A stretch of 64,000 nucleotides of DNA from Undaria pinnatifida. Taxonomy: Eukaryota; Sar; Phaeophyceae; Laminariales; Alariaceae. Position numbers and translations under genes: made by a program. The notes under the pieces were generated by a model. The model was not told where the DNA came from. It was given only the letters and a program-made list of their open reading frames with translations, and did no database searches. Location: assembly GCA_012845835.1 (NCBI GenBank), contig JABAKD010000025.1, forward strand, positions 5,278,319-5,342,318, given 5' to 3'. Below, in pieces: positions 20,331-32,300 of this stretch (the first letter of the stretch is position 1; each line of letters starts with the position of its first letter).

Positions 20331-23300
20331 GTAAGGAGTAGCAAGAACGAACACCCAACAAGCAAGGGGGAAAGCAGGCGCAATGGCATCGTAGCACCTT
20401 TGCTTTCGAGCCCAAACAATGCTGCTGCTGGTGCCGCCACTGCATGCCGCACCCGTTCGTCCCTTCTTTGTGTGGACCATGGTTGGTGCCAAGGTTGGCA
20501 CCGCACCGGATATATGCGATGCTTGAAGAGTATATACACCACACCAGTACGTAGTGAGTGAGGCACCTTGTATACGTACCTTTGGAGGTGGAACGATTAA
20601 TAGTGGGGGTGCACTCCAAGGGTAGCACCTGTGCTTCCGGGCCCAACAATGGTGCTGCCGCTGCTGCTGCATGGTGCACGCCCCTTCTGCGCGTATTTAG
20701 TGCATGGCGTCAAAATTGGCACCGCGCCGGATATTTGCGTGAAGAGCACAGCAGTAGGGGGCAGTATCCGGCTGACTATCCGACACTTAATAGGCTACAC
20801 TTCCAATTCGTTTTTTTTTTTTTTTTCACACTTTTACTTTCCAGCTTCTGGACAAGCCGTGGTCACAGGTGCCGTCCCTTTTTCCCCCCGGTTCTTGCCT
20901 TCAATTTTTTATCGCGCATAGGGTTCAGCAATCCCACTTCTCGTCGATTTTTCATCGAGTGTTGCTGACTCACGCTGTCGCGCTTTCCGCAAGTCAATTT
21001 GTGCACAAGAAAAAGTCCCCACGAATTTATACGAGTGTGCACTCGGGGGGATTCGAACTCACGAAACTGACCTATACCAGGCTCGAAGATGACCTGATAA
21101 GCCACTGGGGCGACCGACTCGTACATACGTACCTGGTAGATTTTGGAGCCGTCATTGTTGTTGTTGTCTCACATTAACTCTTGTCAAACATCTAGAGTCC
21201 GTGGTCACACAAAGGTGCTGGAGCCAGATCCGAAAAACCAAATGAAATCAAAATCCGTCCGGGAAATAAATGCTACGCTTTCCCGCCTGAAAACGCACGA
21301 TACGAAAAAGGCGCACACGTGTAATGATCCAATGCTTAAACTGAAATCACATGGCCGCGGGTATCCACTCAACTACAGCATAGAGTTCCCCCGTTCCCAC
21401 AACTAACCAACTCGCGGCTACAAACTACAGCGGATGGGCTGCCTGCACCGTACGAACCGCACGGTATTCGTGAGCACAGACGAACGCGCCTGCTGTCTGA
21501 AGTGCTGCCAGATTGACGACCCGCGGGCATGCAGTGAAAAAGAGCAATCGAACCAAAAACCACCATACAAATATCAATGATCGCCCCGTCTTCCCGGGTT
21601 ATCTGACAGGTTGCAGCGCAGCTGCGACGCCCGTGCCTGAAAATTCAAAATTGCGGGGGGTCGTTCCCCATGAAGGGTATACAACTCTTACCAACTCTAC
21701 AAAAATCAATGACGTACGAGTAACATGTTGTACTGCTGCCTCGTTAAAAAAACCCTGAAAAAAGACGATCGCTGCTCTCGTGATGATGGTGTGCGTGCGG
21801 GTCGTGGGTCTCCGTGTGCCATCCTCCTGCTGTGGTTCTCCATGGCCGTCTCATCGCATTAGCTCACTCGGCCCGCTCCTTCGCACTTGCTCCCGTTGAC
21901 ACTCAATTCCAATTGGTACCCCTTCTCCCCCGTCCCAAAAACAAAATGCTCCTCGCGGCTTGCGGTGCTGATCTGAAAAACAAAATTCTCATTCAGGGAG
22001 ATTTCAATCCGTCTCTTCCCCGCCCGTCGACGCTCAGTCGCCCTCCTCCTCGTCGTCGAATCCAGCCTCCTGCCGGCGCAGTCCCCTCCACGCAAACCGA
22101 GACTGCGCCGTAGTGTGGCTCGTGGTGGCGCCTGCCTCCGCGCACGAGCATCCCGATTAAGCACGGAAGGAGCTATCATATCATATGATACTCGTAACCG
22201 CCGTAGTCTTGTCCACAAGCTGTTGCAGCTTTGCTTTGGAACTGCATTGGGCAAACACCGAAAACGTCGAGAAAACTGACGATTAAACGTTGACCGCACG
22301 AAGCAGCCCGGGTCGCTGGGGCCGGGAATGTATGGATCGGCACGAACACTGGGGGTGATGGGTGTCGATTGATGGAAATGACAGTTACATGTGAAGAACG
22401 CACACGCGGCAGACACAGCAGCAGTACCAGGATGTACCTGGCGTCATTTATGCCAGCTGCCATGTACCATGTACTGCACCACCAAACCACATATCATACC
22501 AACGACCAATCAGAGTCAGGCAGTATGTCGGTGTATATATATGAGTTCGTACTATTAGTAAGTGCATGTATTCACGACTCACAAGTACTTGCTGCTGTTC
22601 TAGACGAAGGCGGGCGTACGAGGAGCATGTACGAACCCCCTGCTGATGTAGGTATGTACCAGAGGGTATCACATAACACACCAACCAGCCCACCAGTCTT
22701 GCGTGCTTGAAGTATCAAGGCCGTGCTCAAACCTATATATTGACAGCTGTTCTTACGTTTTTGTATGTAAAAATAGAAGAATACACTTCAGCTGTGAGAT
22801 CAACCAAGAAGGATTTTGATCAAAACTCAGCTTTGCAAGCTGCGCGTGATACTTCGATCGCGCGTGTTATGGGGTGTGTATGCTCTCGTGAAGGATACAG
22901 GTCGGTGACTCCCCTGTTAATGCCAGGGTCAACAGGACTAAGACGTTCAGCCTTGTACTGCGCACGGAAACTGTATAACCCGCATTGATGGGGACAAAAC
23001 CAGACATCTGTGCAATTCAGTATGCATAAAACAAGCAGTTGTTATGGTGTGAGTTAACTTTTAGAGTGGGCTACATGGGTCTACCGGGTTTGTACGCAGT
23101 TTCTGTGTACTCCCTGTATATGTGGGAGGCCAGCGGAGGTCCAGCCCAGGCCTGATGCTCGGGTTGTTAGTGCTGTCGAGTTATGATGGAACATGCGGTG
23201 GACGTCGATCGCTACTGTCCCGAAGTGATCTCTCTTCTGCTCTTGCTGTAATGAAAGGCACACTCACACCTGTATTGATCGAATGAAGACCGACAAGTGA

Positions 23301-26300
23301 GATCTAACGTTCTGCATCAGGCGTCGGACGGTGCACACTTGATCCTAAGCTCTTCGAACACCCACCTCACACACTACCAGGGAATACACAAACTAAAGCG
23401 TGGATCCAAAACGCCAGACCCCTGCGCTCTACAGATGAACGCTCTTGCGCTTATACATAATTATCAAAAGTGCGTGTCGCCCCATAGCCGATTGTTTTTG
23501 CTATTCCAGAGAGCTTCCATGGTCATTTCTCGGTAGAGCACCCGCAGGCCACACAATTTTAGCTCATTTGTAAAGGCACTGGGTACAGTCGGAATTCATA
23601 TCGTAAACAGCACGCTACGACTTCCTCCGTAGTGAAAATTGTTACGAATGTTAATCGGGACTACAACAATCAAGAAATACCCGGATGGGTCGATTCCTCC
23701 GAAGAGTCGACGTGTTAGAACGGGCATCACTAAAATAGTAAGCCGTTATTGGCCATCAGTTTTCTCGGGTCGCTCGGGCTACCTCGTGGGGCCAGGCACT
23801 GAGCACTCGATGTATTTAAAATATGAAAAAATTCACTTCAGCTGTGAGATATATAGACCAAAAAGGTTTTTGATCAAAACTCAGCTTTGCAAGCTGCGTG
23901 TGATACTTCGATCGCGCGTGTTACGTTGTGTGTGTAACCTCGTGAAGGATACAGGTCGGTGACTCCCCCTGCTAATGTATTATGATGAAGTGCGAGAGTA
24001 TTCCCGCCTCTGGATAACATATCCTCACGAAGAGCCCATATGCAGGTGTAAAGCACTTTTTGGAAGAACGACGTTTATGGGGCTGGAGGTATTTGAAGAC
24101 ACATAAGCCTGTCAGAGAATTTAACAGATCGACGCTGTTACCGAACCCTGCTGCCACCTGGCAACCTGACCCCACCCGGACCTGGTCCCATCCTGATCCC
24201 ATCCGGGCCTGAGTCGTCCAAACGGCGACTCAACATTTAGCGTTGCTTGTTATCGTGACTACAGTTTCCCATTTTACTGGGGTTTTCTTTGGCGGAAAAA
24301 TCCACGTGTGTGCGGTCCTAATATCTCCGTCTGATCCAATTACCGGGGAGTGCAGCGGTGGGGCTTGAGAACGAGTAGATCCCGACGTATGATGCACACT
24401 CCGTTTTGTTTTCCCGGAACATGCCTGGCAGTGGAGTCGAAGTTCTGAAGGACAATGGCCCATCTCGTTAGCATGTTTGACGTATCCCGCAGATATGGTA
24501 GATGGGCGGGAGCTTGGTGATCGGTGGAGCGCGTGAAGGGACGTCCCCGACGACAGGGTCCCCAGTGGGTCTCCGGTGGACTCCTGCCTAACCCACGGCA
24601 CAACACTCCTTCATATGCATATAGTTGCTTGTAGTGACGTTGGCTTTTTCAGGAGCGGTGACATCTGCGATACGCGATGATACGTTTTGGAAGGTTTCTC
24701 AGGAGTGATCGTCTCGACAAGGTTGCGCGAGGAAGGCGCTTGCACACCTGTTCCAGCGTCAGATGCACAGGTATGGACGCTACTTCATTCTACCACTGGT
24801 GTGCAATGGGACCTTTCTCTTATCCCTGTATATCGAACTGCAAACATTTCCCACAGTTGTTCCAGGCCATTTGTCACCGAAATAGCGGCAGCAGGCTCCC
24901 CTGGCTACTGGATAGACAGGAGGAAATATGCAGAGCTTGTCACGGGTCAAGGACTTTCCCACGGGTCAGGTCGGTTCAGTGTGGACCGACCCGCCCCGTG
25001 AATTTTGAAAATATTCCTAACCCCACCACCACCCGGGTCTGTGAAATTTCAAAAAACGCGCTGACCCGACCTAACTCAACCCGTGAGATTTCCAACACCT
25101 CCTGACCCCGCCCGCGGATCGGCTCATGACCTGTGAAAAACCCTGGAAATGTCCCAGCCAACGCGGACGGTGCCCTGACCGGGCCCCGTCCCCTTCTTGG
25201 CTTTTTTTTAGGAAGATTGGTTCTTGTAGCTGCCACCGCCACGGCGGTTTCTGTCGCGCCGCGGACGCTTCGCATTGTGAAACGCGACGCTTCTCCCGCC
25301 CCTTCTTCTGACCGCGGCTGTTTCGGTAGCGAGTGGCCCTCCAAGTGGAACCAACCACCCATTGGTGTTGCACCTGGGCGGTTGCGCTTGGCGGCCGTTT
25401 CCTTCCAGAGATACGAGAAGAAGCGCGACGAGAAAAAACAAGGGCGAGAGGAGCGTTACAACGCGAAGCGTCCGCGCGTCGCGACGGAAACCGCCGTAAG
25501 CGTCGCAGTAACCAGGGCCCTTTTTTTCTCTGTAATGACGAAAATGAGGGACTGGGCCCAGCCAGGGCACCGTCCGCGTTGGCTGGGATATTTTCCTGTT
25601 TTCTGGCTAGTAGCCAGGAAGGTCATCGAGAGGAAGTCTCCTCTACGTCTACGGGCTGTTGTAATAAGTAGCGTTTAAATGGCTGTCGCCTCTGCACACA
25701 AAGGTGCATGCCTGGCAGTGCATACTCGTGCTATTTTGTCTTCGAGTCAAAGTCTGCCAAGTTTTGCATGGAAGTGCGATGATTTGTTGCCTATTTTGCA
25801 CGCTATAGTTGACTGTGGTTTCCGTCGCCGCGCGGGCGATTCGCGTTGTGACGCTCCTCCCGCCCCTTCTTCCTCTGGGTGTGATTGTTTTGGCAGCAAT
25901 TGGCCTCCAAGTGCAGCGTCCATTGATGTTGCACCTGGATAGTTGCTCTTGGCGGCCATTTGCTTCGAGAAAAAGCGACCTGAGAAGGCGAAGGAGCAGA
26001 AGCAGGAGAAACGTCGGTCAGAGGCGAAACGTCTGCGGCGCGGCGGAAAACCACGGTAGACGCCTGTAGTCGTCAAGGGATGTCCTGGTTCCATCCCCGG
26101 GTTTCTTAGTTAGATGGGTATGGATATTGCGGCGAGTATATACGTCCGCTGCTGGTGCTGCTGCTGTAGAATATTATTCCACTCAGCGATCAGTCTACCT
26201 CAGCGTTCGGGGCTCTAATCGCACGAAATCGTGTCTTGTCAAACATGTAACGTTGCAGTGGCGCAGAAGCCGTCTTCCTCTAGCGAACATGCGGGACGGG

Positions 26301-29300
26301 TTAATAGAGTGTCGCACACAGCGATCGTTCTGTCACAACGCTCGGACTTCTAATCTTGTAATCATGTCTCTCAACATATGACACGTCGCAGCAACAAGAA
26401 GTCGTATTTCGCTATAATAACGAAGAGGAGGGACTGGGACGGGCCAAGGCACCGACCGCGTTGGTGGTGGAATATGTCCTGCCATCAGTCCAGTAATCAG
26501 GAAGGGCGTGAAATGGAAGTCCCTGCGCACGTCATTTGTGCTGTCGTACCGAGTACCTGGTAGTGTCTAATCGTTGTTGGCTCACTGAATTGCATAATTC
26601 GAACCAACACGTAGTGCAATTTTCTCTTCGTGTCAGACTACCGAAAGCGCGTGTAAAAGTGTGACGGTGTTTTGCCTATTTATCTAGCAACTCGGAAAAG
26701 TGAACAAGTCATGTGTGCCGACGACAGCATTATTTTGCGTGTTGCTAACAAGTATACTTCGTACAGGGTAAGGGTTTTTCGGCTAACGCCACCCGCTCAA
26801 TGAAGCGAGCCAAGGATATTTACAGTCGCTGCCAGTGAGCATTGGAATGACGTGTGTTGAAGGGCGTGTGCGGACGTACTAATAGAAACAACATACAGTG
26901 AAATGAAATGCGAAATGCCGCCCAGGCAAAACCAACCACCCATGACTTGGTTAAAAGGTTAACCAAATGTACCCAGCCAAGTCATTACAAGCTTCGCTAG
27001 CATAAAACTCAATGGAATATTGTAGCAATCAGCTAACTTCAACAAGAACTAGATACTCGTAGTGGCAACAGCAGCAATACACCACAATAACAACATCTAA
27101 AGACGTACCTGGTAAATAGCACATCGGCACATGATGGGTTTACTTGTACGGATTGGTCGCTGGACCCTTGTATTACTACGCCCACGCTCCCTCCGCCGCC
27201 CACCCCCAACCCCCTCTCACACTTGTTTGTTCCGCGTGTTGAACCGCAAAAAGCTGGTCGATGCTGATCTCGGCGACCGCGACCCTGATCGGTGACAATC
27301 AGACGTGCTCCGCCCCGGCGCTGTAGGGATGCGAGGGTTTATGGTATGGCAGACTACGGCCATGCATGACGATGATTAGCTGTCCCCCATCCCCCCCTCC
27401 CACACTCCCACATTCGTTTGTTCCGCCGACTGGACGGCTAGGCTCGAGCGCAAGAGCTGGTCGATGCTGAGCTCGGCGATCGCGACCTTGCTTTGATCAC
27501 GACGGTGCGACTGTCGAACAAGAGCTACTCTGCGGAAGCCGCCGACGTCGTCGCCGTGGCCCTCAAGAAGATGACAGCTGTTACCGAGGTGTGTGGATCA
27601 TACCTTATACAGTTCTGTTCTCAATGAAAGACCATCCGGTTTATTTTAAGACTTTTCAGACTTTTCGGGAGGTAAGACCAGTTAAATCGGCTAGGCTATT
27701 AGTCTTGAAAAAAATACTTGGAATTAGTATGGGATCGTTTTCTCAGTAGTAAAAGATAAAACCGTAAGATATGTGGAAGTAATACCACCTATTCTGCCTT
27801 GTCACGGAGTGGAGTTACGTTAACGTTTTTGTACGTGGTTTATACCTGGTCGTATAGTGTTGACCGTTCAAAATCTGCACCCACGTTGTTGAGAAAAACG
27901 ACTTAGATTTAGCGTGGTACAGTTTTTTGCAGTGAAAAAACACTTACATTTAGTGTGGGATAGTTTTTTGCAGTGAAAAATACTTAGATTTAGTGTGGGA
28001 TAGTTTTTTTTGCAGTATTAATAGTAAAGGGGTAAAGCTTCACTTTGTCCGTCCGCCTGAGGATAAAACTTGAAAATATGAACATAACGCACGGCCGCGG
28101 CTGAAAAATATCGTTGACAGGTTGACTTCAGCGACATCATCGCTGGGAGGCCAAAGGAGGTCGGGCTCCGAGTCCTCGCCGCGGTCTGCGGGGGGGTGGG
28201 GGACAGGGAAAACCTAGCCCACGTTGACGTTAGCGAAAATGCTATGGGGCCTGACGGGGTGGAGGCGTGTCGGCCGGCGATTGAAGGGAAGGAGGGCCTC
28301 CGCGCGCTCTTCATGTGCAACAACGGCCTGTCGGAGGCGGCGATGGAGACGGTCCGGGTAAGAGAGTGTTCGCGGTTTTTTTTCATAGATGGGGGTGGGT
28401 GGAGGGAGGGGGAGGGGTAGATGGGTGGGTGGGTGGGTGGTGGGTGGGTGGTTGGGCGGTAGGGTGGGTGGATGAGTTGATATTTGGATAGAACGAGTAT
28501 GAGCATACTACGCACTGCTTTGTAAGTACATGGTAGCCCCTAACGTTGCGCTGGGATACATGACTTACCCCGGCATCCTGGACTTACTTGTCCGTGCGTC
28601 CAATGCTATGATCGGTATTATATTTTCGGACATTTTTCCCTGAGGTATCAAGGAGATTATAACTTAAGTTGTGTGGTTTTCATATGGGCCGCTCCTGTCT
28701 TGCCTGTCTGTCTACCACGTGCATAACGTGTGTCGGCTGTCCCCGTTTGTTATACCGCTTCCTTAGCAGCGCGTCGTTTTGTTTTCGGTGATATTGTACC
28801 GGCTCCTTAACGACGCACTGCTTTTTTTTTCGACGGCGATTTTTGACAGGACATACTGGTGGCGACCAAACCCAACGCCTTGCGAACGCTGCACTTTTTC
28901 AACAACATGAGCGGTGATCTGGGGGCAAAGGCTCTGGCCGAGGTGAGCGCTACTCAAGCCTGTCGGGGCTCGGGGCTTGGAGGGTGATTCAAATCGGCCG
29001 GTGTTCGTTGAGCCTCGTCTATTCTTGTCGCCCTTGCGGCGAACGGGTCTGTTGTCGCGCCACCGTCCTTGGCGCGGCAGCTTGTGCCTGCGTCGACGGT
29101 CCCGTTTGGCGCACCACGCATGGAAGGCCTGGTGGATCACCACACTCACACGTTCTTGGACAAGGCGGGATAGCGCACGTCCGGAATCCAGCGAAGACGC
29201 CGCGTATATGCTTCCAAGTGTTTTAAACACGTTCATAAACGTGTAGTAGGGACGATCCACGAAGTCTCCCACGCGTGACGCGAAATGGGATCGCCACCAC

Positions 29301-32300
29301 AAGCTCCAGCTCCACGACCCTGATCCGTTTACCGTTGTGGTTTTCGCTCTTTCAGTTGTACTGGTGGCTTGGATGACGGCGTCGATTGCTTGAGTCACCT
29401 CGTTTTTCGTGTTTGCTGTCTCGCCGCCCGACTACATGGCGTTGGCTGCTATAGTCTGTAGTTTGGGGCGTTCGTCCTTCCAAGTCCCAAGTCCCAATGG
29501 ATGTCCCAAGTTTGAGTCCCAATTGTCAAGAAGTAAATAAGAAATGGCCAAGCTCTACTTTTTTCTGCGCGGTTGGTTTGTGCGAAGTCGTATGTCTCGC
29601 CCCACCCTTATCCCCCGCTGCTCAACCTTCATGCGACTCGCCGAAAACCTCGAGGCGCTTCGCGCTTGATGCAAGCAATGCCTACCTGGTCGGTGAAAAC
29701 CCGGCGTACTCCGTCCCACATTACAGGGATACAAGGGTACATAGTCTTAAGACTACGGCCATGCGTGATACGAGTACCCCCCCGCCACTTGCACCGCTTG
29801 CTTGGTTGTGGTGACCCTGGTGGTGACCCGCGCGTCCTTCGTGGTCTCTCTGCAAGGCCTGTATCCGTTCTGCTCTTTTCCCCTGTTTTTTTCAACGGTT
29901 TTCATTATTAATAGGTATGGGGCATAACAACAATATGCTATCATGTCTCCCCCCAACTACGCTCGTCATGCTTGAAAAACCATCCAATTGTGCTACTTTT
30001 AAGCGCTTACAAACTCCCAATCGTGCCAAAACAATGCGGAACCTGCTATCTTTCCTGCGGAGCAAATTTTTCTCCTGGGCCAGAAACTGTCCAATTTCTG
30101 CGTCTCCATGACAAGATCGGGCCTCTCACCTTCACCCCCTCCCCACCCACACACAACCTGTTTCGTCCGGGCATTATAGGGATGCCAGGATCTAGACGGC
30201 GGCCTGTATGGCATTGAACACACCCAACCACCCACCCACCTACACCCGCGCACTTGCGCCGCCTGCTTGGTGGTTCGACCCGCGCCTCCTTCGTTGTCGT
30301 TCCTGTTTTCTACCGAACAGGTTCTTCCGCTGTGCCCGAAACTGTCAGACTTCCGCTTCTCCGGGACAAGATCAGGCCGAGACGGCTCAGCCGCCGTGGT
30401 TAACGTGAGTGATGCTGTAGAAGGTACCGTATTCTCAAACGTAAATACCTTGTATCATACCCAACTGTCTCCCGGCACACACCTCGTGCGGGTATGAGGC
30501 TCTACCTGATTACGCATGTTGACAAAAATCTGTCCAAGTATCTCGCTGGTCCTGATTGTGGTGGAGATGACGGTGGGCATCTGCTTGATGAACGCTTTGG
30601 TGAGGGTGTCCCTGAGCTGGTCAACGAGTAGTCGTCGATGCATTTTTCTGTGATTCTGGAATTAAAGCACCAACGGTACAACGATTTTTGAGGTGGTCCG
30701 CACGTTTTTTGCAGCAAATTCAAAACTCGCGGCAACGTCTCGCTCGGGGCGTATCTTGGTATCCGTAGCGTGTAGTAGGGTTGGGGTTAGGGTTGGGTTG
30801 GGTCGACGGCCTGTTGTGATTTGTAAAAACCTGATGCACGAATGCCCCTATAGGTTCGTAGCTGTTTTTGGTGCTGTACCTGGTGTTTTTTTTGTGCTAC
30901 GACTGGCTTCAAGCCACCTCGAATGATGCCTGGCGAAGGAGGCCGTCTAGTGTATTTTCGAGCAAGGGGCAATGCTCCAGCGATAACCCCGTCCCGCCTG
31001 GCCTATATTATATATAGGTTGGGTTGGCGTCGGTTGGCAACGACACTGTATAAGATGCCGCTCACTACATGAGCTAGACCACCAGGTTACCATTTTTTTT
31101 TTTTGGCGGTCGGTCACAGCTGGCGGTCGAGTTAGATCATTTGTGCGGGGTGGAGAACTTTCACTCCGCATAAGGGAATGATCGTATCACGTAGTGTGTA
31201 TGGTGAGGAACCCACGAGGCAGTTGCATAGTACTCCCATGATTGTCTCTGGAAGTGGCCATACCGGAAACTAAATTAACTCATTGGAGCAGTCGTCCATA
31301 TGCATGTCCGCCTCATTCGCGGTTGTTAGTAGGATGCAGCTCACCCTTCATGCGACTCGCCGAACACCTCACGGCGCTTCGCGCTCGGTGCAAGCAATAT
31401 CTACCTGGTCGGTACAAACCCGACATGCTCCGTCCCGGCATTGTAGGCATGCGAGGGTCTATGGTCATACGACTACGGCCATGCATGAATATCGAGTACA
31501 CCTCCCCCGCGCTGTACACAACCCTTTAGCTCCGCGGACTCGGACGTTCAATGCTCAAGTCTGGGTGGATACTCCCTCGCTAAGTAATCCAAGAAGTCAA
31601 TGTGAGAGAGCCTCGGGAGCAGGCATCAAGGCCCGAGAGCCCCCCCTTGCTGTAACATGGTGAATCCAGGGAGATGGTAGCAGAGAGATAGATAGGTGGG
31701 GGCTCTAAATTTCTTGAGGTCTTGTCCGCTTGAACTTCGCTGTCTTGGACTTCAGTGTTCCGCTCTGGCTTTCGTTGACAAGCAGTTCAATTGGTGGTGG
31801 GTTCTTGCCAATGTCAGCCACAGTTCCTCTGTCCCCTCCCCCCCCCCGTCATACGGCTAATCAAGTAAGGCCACCGTATGTGGAATCGCGTTCTCGTTCG
31901 AGTGAATGCGCGTGAAAAACTCATTAAAACATTTGTTGCTATCCATGTGCTTGTCTTGACACCGAGGCTTTGGCTTTCTTTTTGTTGGGCCCCCGCACCG
32001 GATCTTTCAGGCATTGCGGGAGTGTCCCGCCGTGTCTTCGGGACTGTTGGACCGCTTAGATCTCGCCGACAACACGTTCGGGGAAGAGGGGGGGAAGATA
32101 CTGGCGGAGGTCCTCGCCGCCCAGCCTTCGTTGACCTACGTCAACCTCAGGGACTGCGAGCTCGAGGTGAGTGTTGGTGTTGCCAGCTCGTCGTCATTGC
32201 CCCCCCCCCGATCGCTACACTCGGAGATAGATGGTGGAGCGACAAAACACTAGGGATTAGTGTAGGATTTTTCCCCCCTAATAGTACCAAGGGTTAACTA

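Larger units (their letters stand above)
28943..30320 (+). other. RanGAP intron 4
   Basis: Contains an unrecognised 211-codon minus-strand frame (28,763-29,398) that overlaps exon 4 antisense and is probably chance, two family G copies and a decayed copy of exon 5. Confidence 0.6.

Noticed and set aside
19847-20679. Long minus-strand frames (239 and 209 codons)
   Set aside because: They run antisense through RanGAP exon 1 and overlap each other in two frames. There is no recognisable domain or coding pattern.
28018-29398. Minus-strand frames of 165 and 211 codons over RanGAP exons 3 and 4
   Set aside because: Shadows of GC-rich exons on the other strand; proline- or arginine-rich without domains.
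30778-30800. Telomere-like GGGTTGGGGTTAGGG stretch
   Set aside because: Only a few irregular units inside a RanGAP intron; not a telomere.
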